Origin: Ideonella_A sp963843805
Lineage (GTDB): Bacteria; Pseudomonadota; Gammaproteobacteria; Burkholderiales; Burkholderiaceae_C
Reading direction: 5' to 3'
DNA length: 64,000 nucleotides
Assembly (NCBI GenBank): GCA_963843805.1
Contig: CAWJLY010000005.1
Location: forward strand, 182,141-246,140
Part shown: positions 43,915 through 52,622 of the stretch, in pieces
Numbering within the stretch: position 1 is the first letter of the stretch
Layout: each line of letters begins with the position of its first letter
Position numbers and translations under genes: made by a program
Notes under the pieces: model-generated
The model's input: the letters and a program-made list of their open reading frames with translations, nothing else
Databases searched by the model: none
Told to the model about the DNA's origin: nothing

Positions 43915-44550
43915 CTATTTGCCGGCGGCCGAAGACGCCGTGGCCGATGGTGCCGGTGGGGCCTTGCAAGCGCGGGCAAACTCGGCCTGATGCAGTGTCA
44001 GATCGACACCCCAGCGCCGCTTCCAGACACCATCGAACAGCGGCCGAAACGTGTTGCTGACCGCCAGCATGTCGGCCGCGAAACCAGTGCAGATGTCCTC
44101 TCGCCGGCAGGTGCCGCTGTCCACACAACGAATCGCGCTGTCGAAGATGTCGATCAGCGTGCGCAGGTCGCTATCGAGCCGATCAGGGCTGATCAGCTTT
44201 TCCAGCCGGCTGCCGCGGCTGGCCGTCCGGTCGGCGGCATCGGCGAGCAGCGCGCGCATCAACTTCTCGTACTGGGCGGGATTGAACATCACGTTCTGCA
44301 CGCGGGTACGCGCCTGCAGGAAATCGGCGCCGAAATAACGCTCGACATAACGGGCCGATTGCGCCCGCTGCTCGGCGGCGACCCGTTGTTGATCCGCGAG
44401 CTGGCGCTCCTCGTATTCGCCCCAGCCTTTGTTCCACGCATACACCGCGCCGAAAACGGCGAGGATGATCGTCACTTGATCCTTGTTATTGCCAAGCCAT
44501 CTCCAGCAAGCGGCGATTGCGTCGTTGCAGCGACTCAGCCATGCGGGCAT
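43915..44550 (-). CDS. Hypothetical membrane-anchored protein
   Basis: 211 residues from the ATG at 44550 (MPAWLSRCNDAIAACWRWLG). One membrane span (QVTIILAVFGAVYAWNKGW) near the N-terminus, then a soluble helical part with four cysteines (RCVDSGTCRREDICTGF, RACKAPP). I do not recognise a family. It starts 25 bases after the Bug-type gene upstream and is probably cotranscribed. Confidence 0.6.
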   Translation of the reverse strand: MPAWLSRCNDAIAACWRWLGNNKDQVTIILAVFGAVYAWNKGWGEYEERQLADQQRVAAEQRAQSARYVERYFGADFLQARTRVQNVMFNPAQYEKLMRALLADAADRTASRGSRLEKLISPDRLDSDLRTLIDIFDSAIRCVDSGTCRREDICTGFAADMLAVSNTFRPLFDGVWKRRWGVDLTLHQAEFARACKAPPAPSATASSAAGK

Positions 44551-44575
44551 TGGTGCTCCCGTTGCTGCGCCCGGC

Positions 44576-45535
44576 TCAATCGGGGCAAGGCGGCGGCCGA
44601 CAATAGTCGAGCTGGACGCATTGCTGCCTGACCTCGCAGGCATTGCCGATCTTCGCGACCGGGCCGAGCGCTTCGATTGCATTCAAGAGGGCTCTGCGAA
44701 GGCCGTCGCCTGCCAGTTCCGGCGGCAGCTTCAGGCCGGCCAAAGCAAGCTGCTGGCGCACATCGGCCCGTTGCAGCGCGGCGGCGACTGCGTCGCCTGC
44801 GCGTTTGATCAACGCGTCGTCGACCTTGGGCGCAGCAAACAGGCCGACGAAGCCTTCGACCATCGCCTTGGGTTTGCCGATCTGGCTGAATGTCGGCGCG
44901 CCGAAGGTCTGATTGCCATCAGCCGATGTCAGCGCCAGCACACGGAGCCGGCCGGCCTCGACCAAGTCGACGACTCGCGGGAACGGATGAACCGCCAGCA
45001 CCTCGGTTGGCCCGCTGAGCAAGCCATCCAACCGCTGCGGCGCGCCCTGCCGATCAGCAGCCGGCCAGCGCACGTTGTCGCCGAACACCGCTTGCACGGC
45101 GAACGCATTGACCGGGCCAGCGGCCTCGACGTGCAAGGTCGTGTTCTTGTCGATCAGCTGGCGAATATTCACCGCCGGCCCACCGGCTGCGGCAAGCAGC
45201 CAGACCGGCCGAATGCCGAGCAGCGCAACCGGCTTGAGACCCTTGCCAATATCCCAGGCCGCCTCGCTGCCGAGAAGGATGAAAGCGCGGTCAGCGCCCG
45301 GCGCTTCGAGCAGCGACTTCGTCGCCGGCAGCCCACGGCCATCGGGTCGGTTTTCGACCTCGATCGCCATCGACGGGCTCGACAACGCCGGTGCCAACCG
45401 GCGTGCAATCTGGTCGAACAAGCCATCCCGAGGCGCAGGAACAACGAGTCGCCCGCCGGCCGGTTTCGGCGCCGCTGCCCAGCACGCCGGGCCGAACGGC
45501 GCAGTCAGCATCAGCAGGACGTGTCTTCGCTGCAT
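44576..45535 (-). CDS. Orphan Bug/TctC-like periplasmic binding protein
   Basis: 319 residues with a signal peptide (HVLLMLTAPFGPACWAA) and a divergent Bug fold: GRLVVPAPRDGLFDQIARRL, VENRPDGRGLPATKSLLE, DGLLSGPTEVLAVHPF and GFVGLFAAPKVDDALIKRAG. The N-terminal substrate loop differs from the canonical FPPGG pattern, here PAPRDG. The C-terminus has an unusual Cys-rich tail (CEVRQQCVQLDYCRPPPCPD). No tctA or tctB is next to it. Direct repeats at 45621-45646 lie 86 bases upstream. Confidence 0.75.
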   Translation of the reverse strand: MQRRHVLLMLTAPFGPACWAAAPKPAGGRLVVPAPRDGLFDQIARRLAPALSSPSMAIEVENRPDGRGLPATKSLLEAPGADRAFILLGSEAAWDIGKGLKPVALLGIRPVWLLAAAGGPAVNIRQLIDKNTTLHVEAAGPVNAFAVQAVFGDNVRWPAADRQGAPQRLDGLLSGPTEVLAVHPFPRVVDLVEAGRLRVLALTSADGNQTFGAPTFSQIGKPKAMVEGFVGLFAAPKVDDALIKRAGDAVAAALQRADVRQQLALAGLKLPPELAGDGLRRALLNAIEALGPVAKIGNACEVRQQCVQLDYCRPPPCPD

Positions 45536-45950
45536 GGCGTGCCTTGCGCAAGGATGTCGCGATTGCGGGGACTTTACGTCTGGCGGGTGCGGGCGTCAAA
45601 GGGCTGCTTTGTGCGTGCATTTAGCGCTCATTAGCGCCCGCCAGCGCTGCAATCGGCGCGGCGGCGGCGCTACGCTGCCAACCCTTCAACACCCGGCCAA
45701 CGATGGCAGACTACTTCGCACCGCCTGGCCAGCTGCATGCACGGTGCGCGGTCAGTCTGCCCGCTTCCGAGCCAGCACGGCGAAGTGTGACTAGCTGGCG
45801 CGGCGGAATGCGTCGACCCGCAACACGCGTCAGGCACGCTGCGCAACAACCGGGCGGGCCGTCTTTTCACGCCGTCGCGCAGTCGTCTACCATCGCTTGC
45901 CCGGCCGAGCCGGGTCGATTTTCCGAACAGCCGGCTGCCCGACCACCGAC
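45536..45950. other. 415-base divergent control region
   Basis: Lies between the Bug-type gene (minus strand) and the large regulator (plus strand). It contains a cluster of direct repeats with TTAGCG at 45621-45646 and otherwise only short frames with no recognisable product. Promoters for both directions should lie here. Confidence 0.55.
45621..45646. promoter_or_regulatory. Direct repeats TTAGCG with 10-base period
   Basis: TTAGCG at 45621-45626 and 45631-45636, and a third weaker copy CCAGCG at 45641-45646. One helical turn between repeats is typical of winged-helix OmpR/PhoB-type binding. The same pair occurs at 48573-48588 after the neighbouring regulator gene, which encodes such a domain. 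Confidence 0.5.
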
Positions 45951-48476
45951 ATGTCCGTTCCGCCTCCTGGCCCTTCCACCGCGCGGACCGGCGTGATGCG
46001 ATTCGACCGCTACGCGCTCGACCGCAACCGCCGGCAACTGCTCGTCGACGGACAGCCGCTGCCGATCGGCGGGCGGGCGTTCGACCTGCTCGACGAACTC
46101 GTCCGTCAGGCCGGCCGCACCGTCAGCACCGACGCGTTGCGCCGTGCCGTGTGGCCGGACCGCAAGGTCGGCGACAACAACCTGCGGGTGCAGATCACCG
46201 CACTGCGCAAGCTGCTCGGCGACGGCGTGATCACCCTTCATTCGGCACGCGGCTATCGCTTCACGCTGCCGGTACTGGAAGAAGGCGATGCCGACGGCGC
46301 CGCCGACTCGGGAATGGGCAACCTGCCCATCCACCGGCCGCCGCTGTACGGCCGCGACGACGACCTGAAGGCACTGGCCGAGGGCCTGGTCGGGCAGGCC
46401 CGCATCACGCTGGCCGGCCCGGCCGGTGTCGGCAAGACGGCCCTTGCGCGGGCGGCAGCCCACCTGCGGCGCACCGACCCGGTCGACGGCGTGTGGTGGG
46501 TCGACATGGCGGCGTTCGGCGAGGCGGCCCAGCTGGTCGACCGCATCGCCTCGCTGCTGCAGATCAAGCTGCAGGCCGAGGCGCCGCTGGACGCCCTGGT
46601 GCGGGCGCTCGCCGACAAGCGCATGCTGCTGGTGCTCGACAACTGCGAGCACCTGAGCGACGCCGCCCGCGATCTGGCCGACGCGCTGCTGCGGCGCGCC
46701 CCCCGAGTGGCCGTGCTGGCAACCAGCCGCCGGGCGCTGAAATGTGCCGGCGAATTGCTGATGCGGCTGGGGCCGCTCGATCTGCCCGTTGGCGAGGGGC
46801 TCGCCGCAGCCCGTCACAGCGGCGCGGTGGCGTGGTTCGTCGCACGCGCCCGACGGGCCGACCCGGACTTTGCCTTGACCGCCGAAAACGTCGACGCCGT
46901 TGTAGAAATCTGCAAGCGACTGGATGGACTGGCGATGGCGATCGGACTCGCCGCCGCGCGGGTGCCGCTGCTCGGCGTGACCGGCTTGCTCGACCGCTTG
47001 AACGACCGGTTTCGACTGCTCACCAGCGACCAGCCGGATCCGCGCGGCCACCCGCAGGCCTTGAGCGCGGCGCTCGACTGGAGTCACGACCTGCTGGCCG
47101 AACCGGAGCGGACGGTGCTGCGCCGCCTCGGTGTGTTTGCCGGCAGTTTCGCCCTCGCATCAGTGCAGGCGCTGGCGCGGGACGACTGCCTGGACGACTG
47201 GGCGGTGCTCGATGCGCTGAACGCACTGATCGACCACTCGCTGGTATTCAGCGACGCCGGGGCGCTGCAGTCCGGCGCGCCGATGCGCTACACGATGCAC
47301 GAGAGCGTGCGCCTGTATGTGCGGCAGCGGCTGCAGGCCAGCGGCGAGGCCGCGTCACTGCACGAGCGGCATGCGCGCCATCTGGCCGAACTGGTGCTGG
47401 GTGGCCAAGGTGCGGCCGCCTCGCCGGTCGACCTGATGAGCGTGGCGCTGGCCGACGCCGATCACGACAACCTGCTGGCGGCCATCGCCTGGGCGCGTGA
47501 ACACGACCTGGCGCTGGCGCTCGAGCTGGCCGTCAAGGCCAACCCCTACATGCGCCGACGCGGTCATCACCTGGCGGCACGCCGGATCGGCGCGGCCCTG
47601 CTGAACGACGGCCGTTCGGCCGCCCATCCCGAGGCGCTGGTTCGATTGCAGATCGCGCAGGCGGCGATCAGCTTCGAACAGAACGACCTGGACCGGACGC
47701 TGGCGTTTTCGCAGGCAGCACTGGGATCGCTGGCAAACCTGCCGCGCCACGACGCGCTGCTCGGCGAGGCCTGGTCCTGGATCGGCGTGACGTACCAGAT
47801 GCGTGACGAGATCGATCTGGCCGAACCTGCCTTGCGCGCCGCTCTGCACCATCATCGCGAGGCCGGGCGCCAGGCCGATGTCGCGTCCCAACTCAACAAC
47901 CTCGGCCTGGTGATGGTCGAGCGGCGGCAATTCGAACAGGCGAAGGCCTTGTTCGACGAGGCGCTGTTGCTGAACCGGCAGCTCGACCGACTGTGGGGCA
48001 TTGCGATGACACTCGAGAATCTGGGCGAGGCCGCCTATGCCGAAGGTGACTGCGAGGCGGCTTACACGCACTGGCACGAGGCCGTGCCGATGATGCGCAC
48101 GCTCGGCCATGCCTACCAGGAAGCGCTGCTGCTGAACTACATGGGGCAGGCGCTGCGTCGCCTCGGCCAGCGCGATGCAGCGCTGGCCCACGCCAACGAA
48201 AGCCGGCGCATCAGCCTGGCCCTGCAACTGGGCGGACTGGTTGCCAACGGCCTGACGCTGCTGGCCACGCTGGCCGCCGACCGCCGCGACTGGCACCGGG
48301 CCGCGGTGCTGCTGTGCCAGGCAGACCGGCAGCGCGGCAAGGTGCCAGCGATCGGACCGGTGGCGATCGACCGCCGCGAAACCGAGGCCGCGGTTCGAGG
48401 CGAGCTCGGCGAGGCGGCGTGGCAGGCGGCACGACTGGAGGCGGATCGGTTGCTGCCGGAGTCGGCGGTGGGCTGA
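45951..48476 (+). CDS. Large transcriptional regulator: OmpR/PhoB winged helix, STAND ATPase, TPR
   Basis: 841 residues from the ATG at 45951; an ATG at 45996 (MRFDRYALD) is also possible. Residues 16-107 form an OmpR/PhoB-type DNA-binding domain (LLDELVRQAGRTVSTDALRR, ITALRKLLG, ARGYRF). Next comes an NB-ARC/STAND ATPase with Walker A GPAGVGKT (156-163), Walker B MLLVLD (225-230) and the sensor-like LATSRRALKCAGE. After a helical region (ALDWSHDLLAEPERTVLRRL) there are TPR-like repeats (LNNLGLVMVERRQFEQAKAL, ENLGEAAYAEGDCEAAYTHW). This architecture fits a ligand- or partner-switched activator. Intact, and flanked on both sides by the same direct-repeat motif. Confidence 0.88.
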   Translation: MSVPPPGPSTARTGVMRFDRYALDRNRRQLLVDGQPLPIGGRAFDLLDELVRQAGRTVSTDALRRAVWPDRKVGDNNLRVQITALRKLLGDGVITLHSARGYRFTLPVLEEGDADGAADSGMGNLPIHRPPLYGRDDDLKALAEGLVGQARITLAGPAGVGKTALARAAAHLRRTDPVDGVWWVDMAAFGEAAQLVDRIASLLQIKLQAEAPLDALVRALADKRMLLVLDNCEHLSDAARDLADALLRRAPRVAVLATSRRALKCAGELLMRLGPLDLPVGEGLAAARHSGAVAWFVARARRADPDFALTAENVDAVVEICKRLDGLAMAIGLAAARVPLLGVTGLLDRLNDRFRLLTSDQPDPRGHPQALSAALDWSHDLLAEPERTVLRRLGVFAGSFALASVQALARDDCLDDWAVLDALNALIDHSLVFSDAGALQSGAPMRYTMHESVRLYVRQRLQASGEAASLHERHARHLAELVLGGQGAAASPVDLMSVALADADHDNLLAAIAWAREHDLALALELAVKANPYMRRRGHHLAARRIGAALLNDGRSAAHPEALVRLQIAQAAISFEQNDLDRTLAFSQAALGSLANLPRHDALLGEAWSWIGVTYQMRDEIDLAEPALRAALHHHREAGRQADVASQLNNLGLVMVERRQFEQAKALFDEALLLNRQLDRLWGIAMTLENLGEAAYAEGDCEAAYTHWHEAVPMMRTLGHAYQEALLLNYMGQALRRLGQRDAALAHANESRRISLALQLGGLVANGLTLLATLAADRRDWHRAAVLLCQADRQRGKVPAIGPVAIDRRETEAAVRGELGEAAWQAARLEADRLLPESAVG

Positions 48477-48510
48477 GCGGGACGCGATCCGCGCGTAGCG
48501 GCGCCGGGTC

Positions 48511-48539
48511 GGTGCGGTGCGGTGCGGTGCGGTGCGGTG
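48511..48539. repeat. Short tandem repeat GGTGC, about 5.8 copies
   Basis: Perfect 5-base repeats directly behind the regulator gene, starting 34 bases after its stop. Such repeats can change length by slippage. They are outside any supported coding sequence. Confidence 0.85.
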
Positions 48540-48572
48540 AGAAGTGATGGTTGTCATGCGCGTTCTGCGCGA

Positions 48573-48588
48573 TTAGCGGTTTTTAGCG
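48573..48588. promoter_or_regulatory. Second pair of TTAGCG direct repeats
   Basis: TTAGCG at 48573-48578 and 48583-48588, again with a 10-base period, 112 bases upstream of the next gene. Same motif as at 45621-45646. Confidence 0.5.
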
Positions 48589-48699
48589 TTGGCGGCGGGC
48601 GTAATGCACAGGCCACGACGATGTCGCATCTTCTTCGGGAGGCTGCACCAGGGCATCGGAACCGGCAAACGCATTCACCGACCACGGAGCTCGCCCGCC

Positions 48700-49314
48700 A
48701 TGACACCGACCAGCGACATGACCGATCAACGACGGCTCGCAGACGACCTGCTGCCCGACTGCGGACCCGGCAGTCGCCCGAATGCCTCATGGGAACCACG
48801 GATGGGAACCTGGTGGCCTCAGGTCGGCGATCGGGATTTCCCGCCTGTGGCGGGCGCGACTCGCCGCATCCAGCGCCGCGAGTTCAAGGACTACCAGCCG
48901 TTGTTCATGCTGCTCAACGGCCTGGACATCATCGACGAGGCGACGCGTCGCGAATTCATCTGCATCCAGGGGCCGGTCTGGCAACGCTACACCGAGGCGA
49001 CCAAGGGCGCCAAGGCGCGTCGCATCACCGTGCTGTTTCTCAGCAACGAGAACAACGGCTTCGACGAGTTGTTGGTGGTGGCCTGCTCGTCGTTCAGGCG
49101 ACGCCAGCACCACACCAAGTGCCTGTGGAACCAGCATCCACTGGCGCATGGCCTGGATGACGCGGGCTTGCGCCACATCTGCCACGACCTGTCAGGACGG
49201 TCGGTGGTGACGTGGCAGGCGGTGCAGCCTTGGCTGAGCCCACAGACGTCACCAGCGTTATCGATGCGCCAGGGGCCCGTCGATGTCACGCATTGCGTGG
49301 GCCCGCCGAATTGA
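48700..49314 (+). CDS. Hypothetical protein
   Basis: 204 residues from the ATG at 48700; a longer frame starts at 48589 but overlaps the direct repeats. It includes FKDYQPLFMLLNGLDIIDEA and VWQRYTEATKGAKARRITVL. No membrane span or signal peptide and no family I recognise. It is followed after 50 bases by another unknown gene on the same strand. The direct-repeat pair upstream suggests control by the neighbouring winged-helix regulator. Confidence 0.5.
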   Translation: MTPTSDMTDQRRLADDLLPDCGPGSRPNASWEPRMGTWWPQVGDRDFPPVAGATRRIQRREFKDYQPLFMLLNGLDIIDEATRREFICIQGPVWQRYTEATKGAKARRITVLFLSNENNGFDELLVVACSSFRRRQHHTKCLWNQHPLAHGLDDAGLRHICHDLSGRSVVTWQAVQPWLSPQTSPALSMRQGPVDVTHCVGPPN

Positions 49315-49364
49315 AGGAGGAATTTTTTCGACCTGCTATTTCAATCTTTGATCAGGAGCAAGCC

Positions 49365-49877
49365 ATGTTGGGAATCGTGACGGTCAAGAAGGCCGGCAAA
49401 AATGATTTTCTGTCAATCGAGTTCGAAGACGTGAAAGTTTCTTCAGGGCAATACGAAGCCAAAGGATTTCACGACGGCAAAGAGGAACTCAGCAAACATC
49501 AATTCAAGGGCGGCGCCAGCTGCAAGATCAACGGCATGGACACGACGGCCATGAAGGAGCATCTGGCGCTGTGGAACAGCGTCAACAACAACCAGAAGTA
49601 TCAGCTGAGCCTGTTCTACAAGGGGCGAAAAAGTATTGGCAAGAATCCCAACGTCTGGTCGTGGATGGCCAAGCTGCTTCAGGCTGGCATTCCAGAACAC
49701 ATCGACAAGACGACACGGGCGAAATGGACGCCTTTCGTCGCATTCACCTGGATCGAGAAAGACGTCATCAACTACGCGACCAACCTGCAGAAAGCCAATC
49801 TCGGCGGATTTCGCCAAATGCAGCCGAGGTTCTTGCCCATCAACAACCACAATGGATATTCCGACGACGACGAGTAA
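49365..49877 (+). CDS. Hypothetical protein with base composition unlike its neighbours
   Basis: 170 residues from the ATG at 49365 with AGGAG nine bases upstream. Begins MLGIVTVKKAGKNDFLSIEF and has many Lys and Asn (SVNNNQKYQLSLFYKGRKSI), unlike the Arg/Ala-rich proteins around it, which suggests a different origin. It ends in an acidic GYSDDDE. It may be a secreted or phage-like beta protein, but I cannot support a family. Its stop overlaps the relic antitoxin-like frame that follows. Confidence 0.55.
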   Translation: MLGIVTVKKAGKNDFLSIEFEDVKVSSGQYEAKGFHDGKEELSKHQFKGGASCKINGMDTTAMKEHLALWNSVNNNQKYQLSLFYKGRKSIGKNPNVWSWMAKLLQAGIPEHIDKTTRAKWTPFVAFTWIEKDVINYATNLQKANLGGFRQMQPRFLPINNHNGYSDDDE

Positions 49878-49953
49878 CCGGCGCGAGCCAGGGCCGTTCG
49901 GTGATGCGCTGGGACTCAAGCTGCTGCAGGCTGTGCGCGAATTGAGGGCGTGA
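49852..49953 (+). pseudogene. N-terminal fragment of a RelE/HigB-partner antitoxin
   Basis: A 33-codon frame ending GDALGLKLLQAVRELRA then stop. It matches the start of the antitoxin gene at 53796 (GEALGLKLLQSVREMKA) with 18 identical bases (49912-49929 and 53844-53861). The whole HTH domain is missing. It overlaps the end of the upstream gene as the real antitoxin overlaps its toxin, so it looks like a relic of a second toxin-antitoxin locus. Confidence 0.6.
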
Positions 49954-50069
49954 ACGGCCGCTGAGGGCATTTCGCACGGATGCCGATGACGCAGGCCTTG
50001 TGAAAGCCCGTCCTCAGGGATAAAGTGACTTCGCTACTTTGTCCTGCCGGGCATCCAGGGAGCATCGTC

Positions 50070-51047
50070 ATGATCGAAGAAATCGTCGGTTTCGACACGG
50101 CCAATCCATTGGTTCTTGCGACCAAGGGATCGGTCGGCCAGAACGGAAACAATTTCTTCGAGGACACCAAGCTGATGCAGGCGATGCTGAACAACGTGCC
50201 GCCGGGCAAAGGCGGACCGACGCCCAAGCTGGTGGTCGATGGCAGCCCTGGTCGCTTGACAATCGCTGCAATCAAGCGGTTTCAGGCCGCCAACGGCTGC
50301 GTGGCGGACGGGCGGGTCGACGCCCGCGGCAAGACGGTGCACACCTTGGTCAATGCCCAGCTGGCCTCCGGAGCGCCGATACCGAAGTTTTCGGGTCTGC
50401 GCGCAGCGACCGCAAAAGAGGTTGGACCCATCCTGTCGGCCGCCAACTTCCCTACCGGTCAGATCAACCGGGCGTCGTCCTTCGTGCAACCGGTTCAGGC
50501 GGTGCAGTCCTTTGCCGGGCAGCCCGTCGGCGCACCGCCGCTCGGCGTGCGCGGCAGCACCGGTTTCGGCGCACCGTTCACCAGGTCGGGCTGGATCATC
50601 GAGAACAGCGTCGGCTCATTCGACTTCACGGTCAAGGACACCGGCGCCTACGTGTCGCGGATGACGATTTTCCGCGAGGCCGATCCAACCGACCGCTTCA
50701 ACCTCACCATGGCGGGGGTCATCAAGACGGTCAGCCTCAAGGACGGAGCGCCGCTCGGGTTCGATTTTGCAACGCCGGCCTTCACCTCGACGACCGGGGT
50801 GCTGTTTCGCGGTCTGCTCGGCTTCGCGCCCATCTCGCGCGCCAACTTTGCAGGCCTGTGCGGCCTGGCCTTTGCCGGTGTCAACGCGCCCACAGGCCAT
50901 GGCGTCTCGACGATCCTGTTCCAGTTTCAGTGGGTACCCACTGGCCCGCCGGGAGCCAACACCACATTCGCCATCATGGCCGGCGTCCAGAAGGGCGTAC
51001 CCGGCCCCAGCGCCGGCGGCGGTTCGGCGATTGCGGTTCCGGTGTGA
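50070..51047 (+). CDS. Protein with N-terminal peptidoglycan-binding-like domain
   Basis: 325 residues from the ATG at 50070. Residues about 25-90 hold a PG_binding_1-like unit: LMQAMLNNVPPGKGGPTPKL, VDGSPGRLTIAAIKRFQAAN and VADGRVDARGKTVHTLVNAQ. The rest is rich in Gly, Phe and Thr (FGAPFTRSGWIIENSVGSFD, FDFATPAFTSTTGVLFRGLL) and looks like a beta-structured domain I do not recognise. No signal peptide is seen, which is odd for a wall binder and fits export by a specialised route or a cytosolic role. Single gene. Confidence 0.6.
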   Translation: MIEEIVGFDTANPLVLATKGSVGQNGNNFFEDTKLMQAMLNNVPPGKGGPTPKLVVDGSPGRLTIAAIKRFQAANGCVADGRVDARGKTVHTLVNAQLASGAPIPKFSGLRAATAKEVGPILSAANFPTGQINRASSFVQPVQAVQSFAGQPVGAPPLGVRGSTGFGAPFTRSGWIIENSVGSFDFTVKDTGAYVSRMTIFREADPTDRFNLTMAGVIKTVSLKDGAPLGFDFATPAFTSTTGVLFRGLLGFAPISRANFAGLCGLAFAGVNAPTGHGVSTILFQFQWVPTGPPGANTTFAIMAGVQKGVPGPSAGGGSAIAVPV

Positions 51048-51180
51048 GCAACCTGAACGACTTGACCGAGGCCAGCTTCAAGCACCGCTCAGGCTGCGCC
51101 GCAAAGCGGGCCTCAAGCTGCGTGCGGCGGCAGTCGAGTTACCCAATCCCCGCAATGGTCTGAAGGCGGCTGTTATTTGA

Positions 51181-52608
51181 TCAAGATGCTGCGCCGATCG
51201 CTGATCCCGACGGCGCCGGATAGCGCTGAACCCACGGCCGAGCCGCCTCGAAGGCGGCCGACGCGCGGAAGATATCGACCTCCGAGTTGGTCTTGCCCAC
51301 CATCTGAAGACCGACCGGAAGGCCGTCGCGAGTGAAGCCCGCCGGGATCGAGGCGGCCGGTTGCCCGGTCAGGTTGAATGGATAGGTGTAGTACACCCAG
51401 GAGACGATATTGCGATCGGTCAGGCCGGGCGGCGTGTTCAGTCCGACGTCGAACGCCGCCGTCGGCGTCGCCGGGGTAAGCAGCAGGTCGTAGTTGTCGA
51501 AGAAGGCACGCAGTTTTTCGCGCAACTCGTAGCGCCGAAAAACCTTGGTGTAGTACGCCTCGGAAGTCTGGCCCAGCGCATCCTTCAGCACGTCGGCAAC
51601 TGCGGGGTCGAGCAGCTCGCGCTGTTCGGCCAGCACTTTTTTCAGCCGGACGCCCACGCCGGCGTAAAACTCGGAAATCCACAGGTCCACCGGATCGTCG
51701 TCGAGTACCTTGTCGACTTCGACGATCGTGCAGCCGAGCTCCGCAAAGACCGCGGCCGCCCTGCGCGTGATTTCGACGACCTCAGGGTCCGGCCGTGCGT
51801 AGCCGAGCGTCGCGCTCCACGCGATGCGCATGCCCTTGACGGACTGGCCGCACGCGCCCAGGTAATCGGGCACCGGCCCGGCGACTGCAAATGGATCGCG
51901 AGCATCGTGGCCACTGATCACCGACAGCAGAAGTGCCGCGTCACGCACAGTCTTGGCAAGCGGGCCGACATGCGCGAGCGTGGGCGTTGCCGACACCGGG
52001 AAGATCGGCACGCGGGCAAACTGCGCCTTGATGCCGAACAGTCCGCACAACGAAGCCGGGATGCGGATCGAGCCGCCACCGTCGGTACCGAGCGCCACCG
52101 GTGTGACGCCAGCGACCACGCTCGCCGCCGCGCCGCAGCTCGAACCGCCCGGCGTCTTCGCGAGATCCCACGGGTTTCGGGTGATGCCGGTCAGCGGCGA
52201 GTCGCCCACCGCCTTGCAACCGAACTCGCTGGTGGTGGTCTTGCCGATCACGCATGCGCCCGCGGCGATGAGGCGCTCGACCGCTGGCGCCGACACCGCA
52301 GCCACGTTGCTCGCCATCGCGCGCGAGCCTGACGTGAACGGCAGCCCCTCGACCGCAATCAGATCCTTCACGGAAATCGGCAGGCCGTGCAACGCGCCGA
52401 GCGACCGCCCGGCCGCACGGGCCGCATCGGCGGCACGCGCCTGCCGCAACGCCAAATCGGGCGACAGCGTCACAAAGCTGTTGATCGAGCGCTGCTGGGC
52501 CTGCGCCCGGGAAAGGGACGCCTGCGCCACCTCGGTGGCCGAGACATCGCCGTTGCGGATCGCCCCGGTCAGCGCTATGGCGGTGCTGAACTCTTCGAGA
52601 ATGCCCAC
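51181..52608 (-). CDS. Amidase signature family hydrolase
   Basis: 475 residues, intact. The Ser-cisSer-Lys triad is visible: K81 in PISVKDLIAVEG, cis-Ser S156 in TPGGSSCGAAA and nucleophile S180 in GTDGGGSIRIPASLCG. This is the glutamyl-amidotransferase-like/aryl-acylamidase superfamily; with no gatB or gatC nearby it is a stand-alone amidase that hydrolyses a small amide. No signal peptide. Confidence 0.92.
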   Translation of the reverse strand: MGILEEFSTAIALTGAIRNGDVSATEVAQASLSRAQAQQRSINSFVTLSPDLALRQARAADAARAAGRSLGALHGLPISVKDLIAVEGLPFTSGSRAMASNVAAVSAPAVERLIAAGACVIGKTTTSEFGCKAVGDSPLTGITRNPWDLAKTPGGSSCGAAASVVAGVTPVALGTDGGGSIRIPASLCGLFGIKAQFARVPIFPVSATPTLAHVGPLAKTVRDAALLLSVISGHDARDPFAVAGPVPDYLGACGQSVKGMRIAWSATLGYARPDPEVVEITRRAAAVFAELGCTIVEVDKVLDDDPVDLWISEFYAGVGVRLKKVLAEQRELLDPAVADVLKDALGQTSEAYYTKVFRRYELREKLRAFFDNYDLLLTPATPTAAFDVGLNTPPGLTDRNIVSWVYYTYPFNLTGQPAASIPAGFTRDGLPVGLQMVGKTNSEVDIFRASAAFEAARPWVQRYPAPSGSAIGAAS

Positions 52609-52622
52609 GCGGTGCTCCTGCC

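Noticed and set aside
48511..48539. Tandem repeats as a possible CRISPR array
   Set aside because: The unit is only five bases with no spacers, and no cas genes are present.
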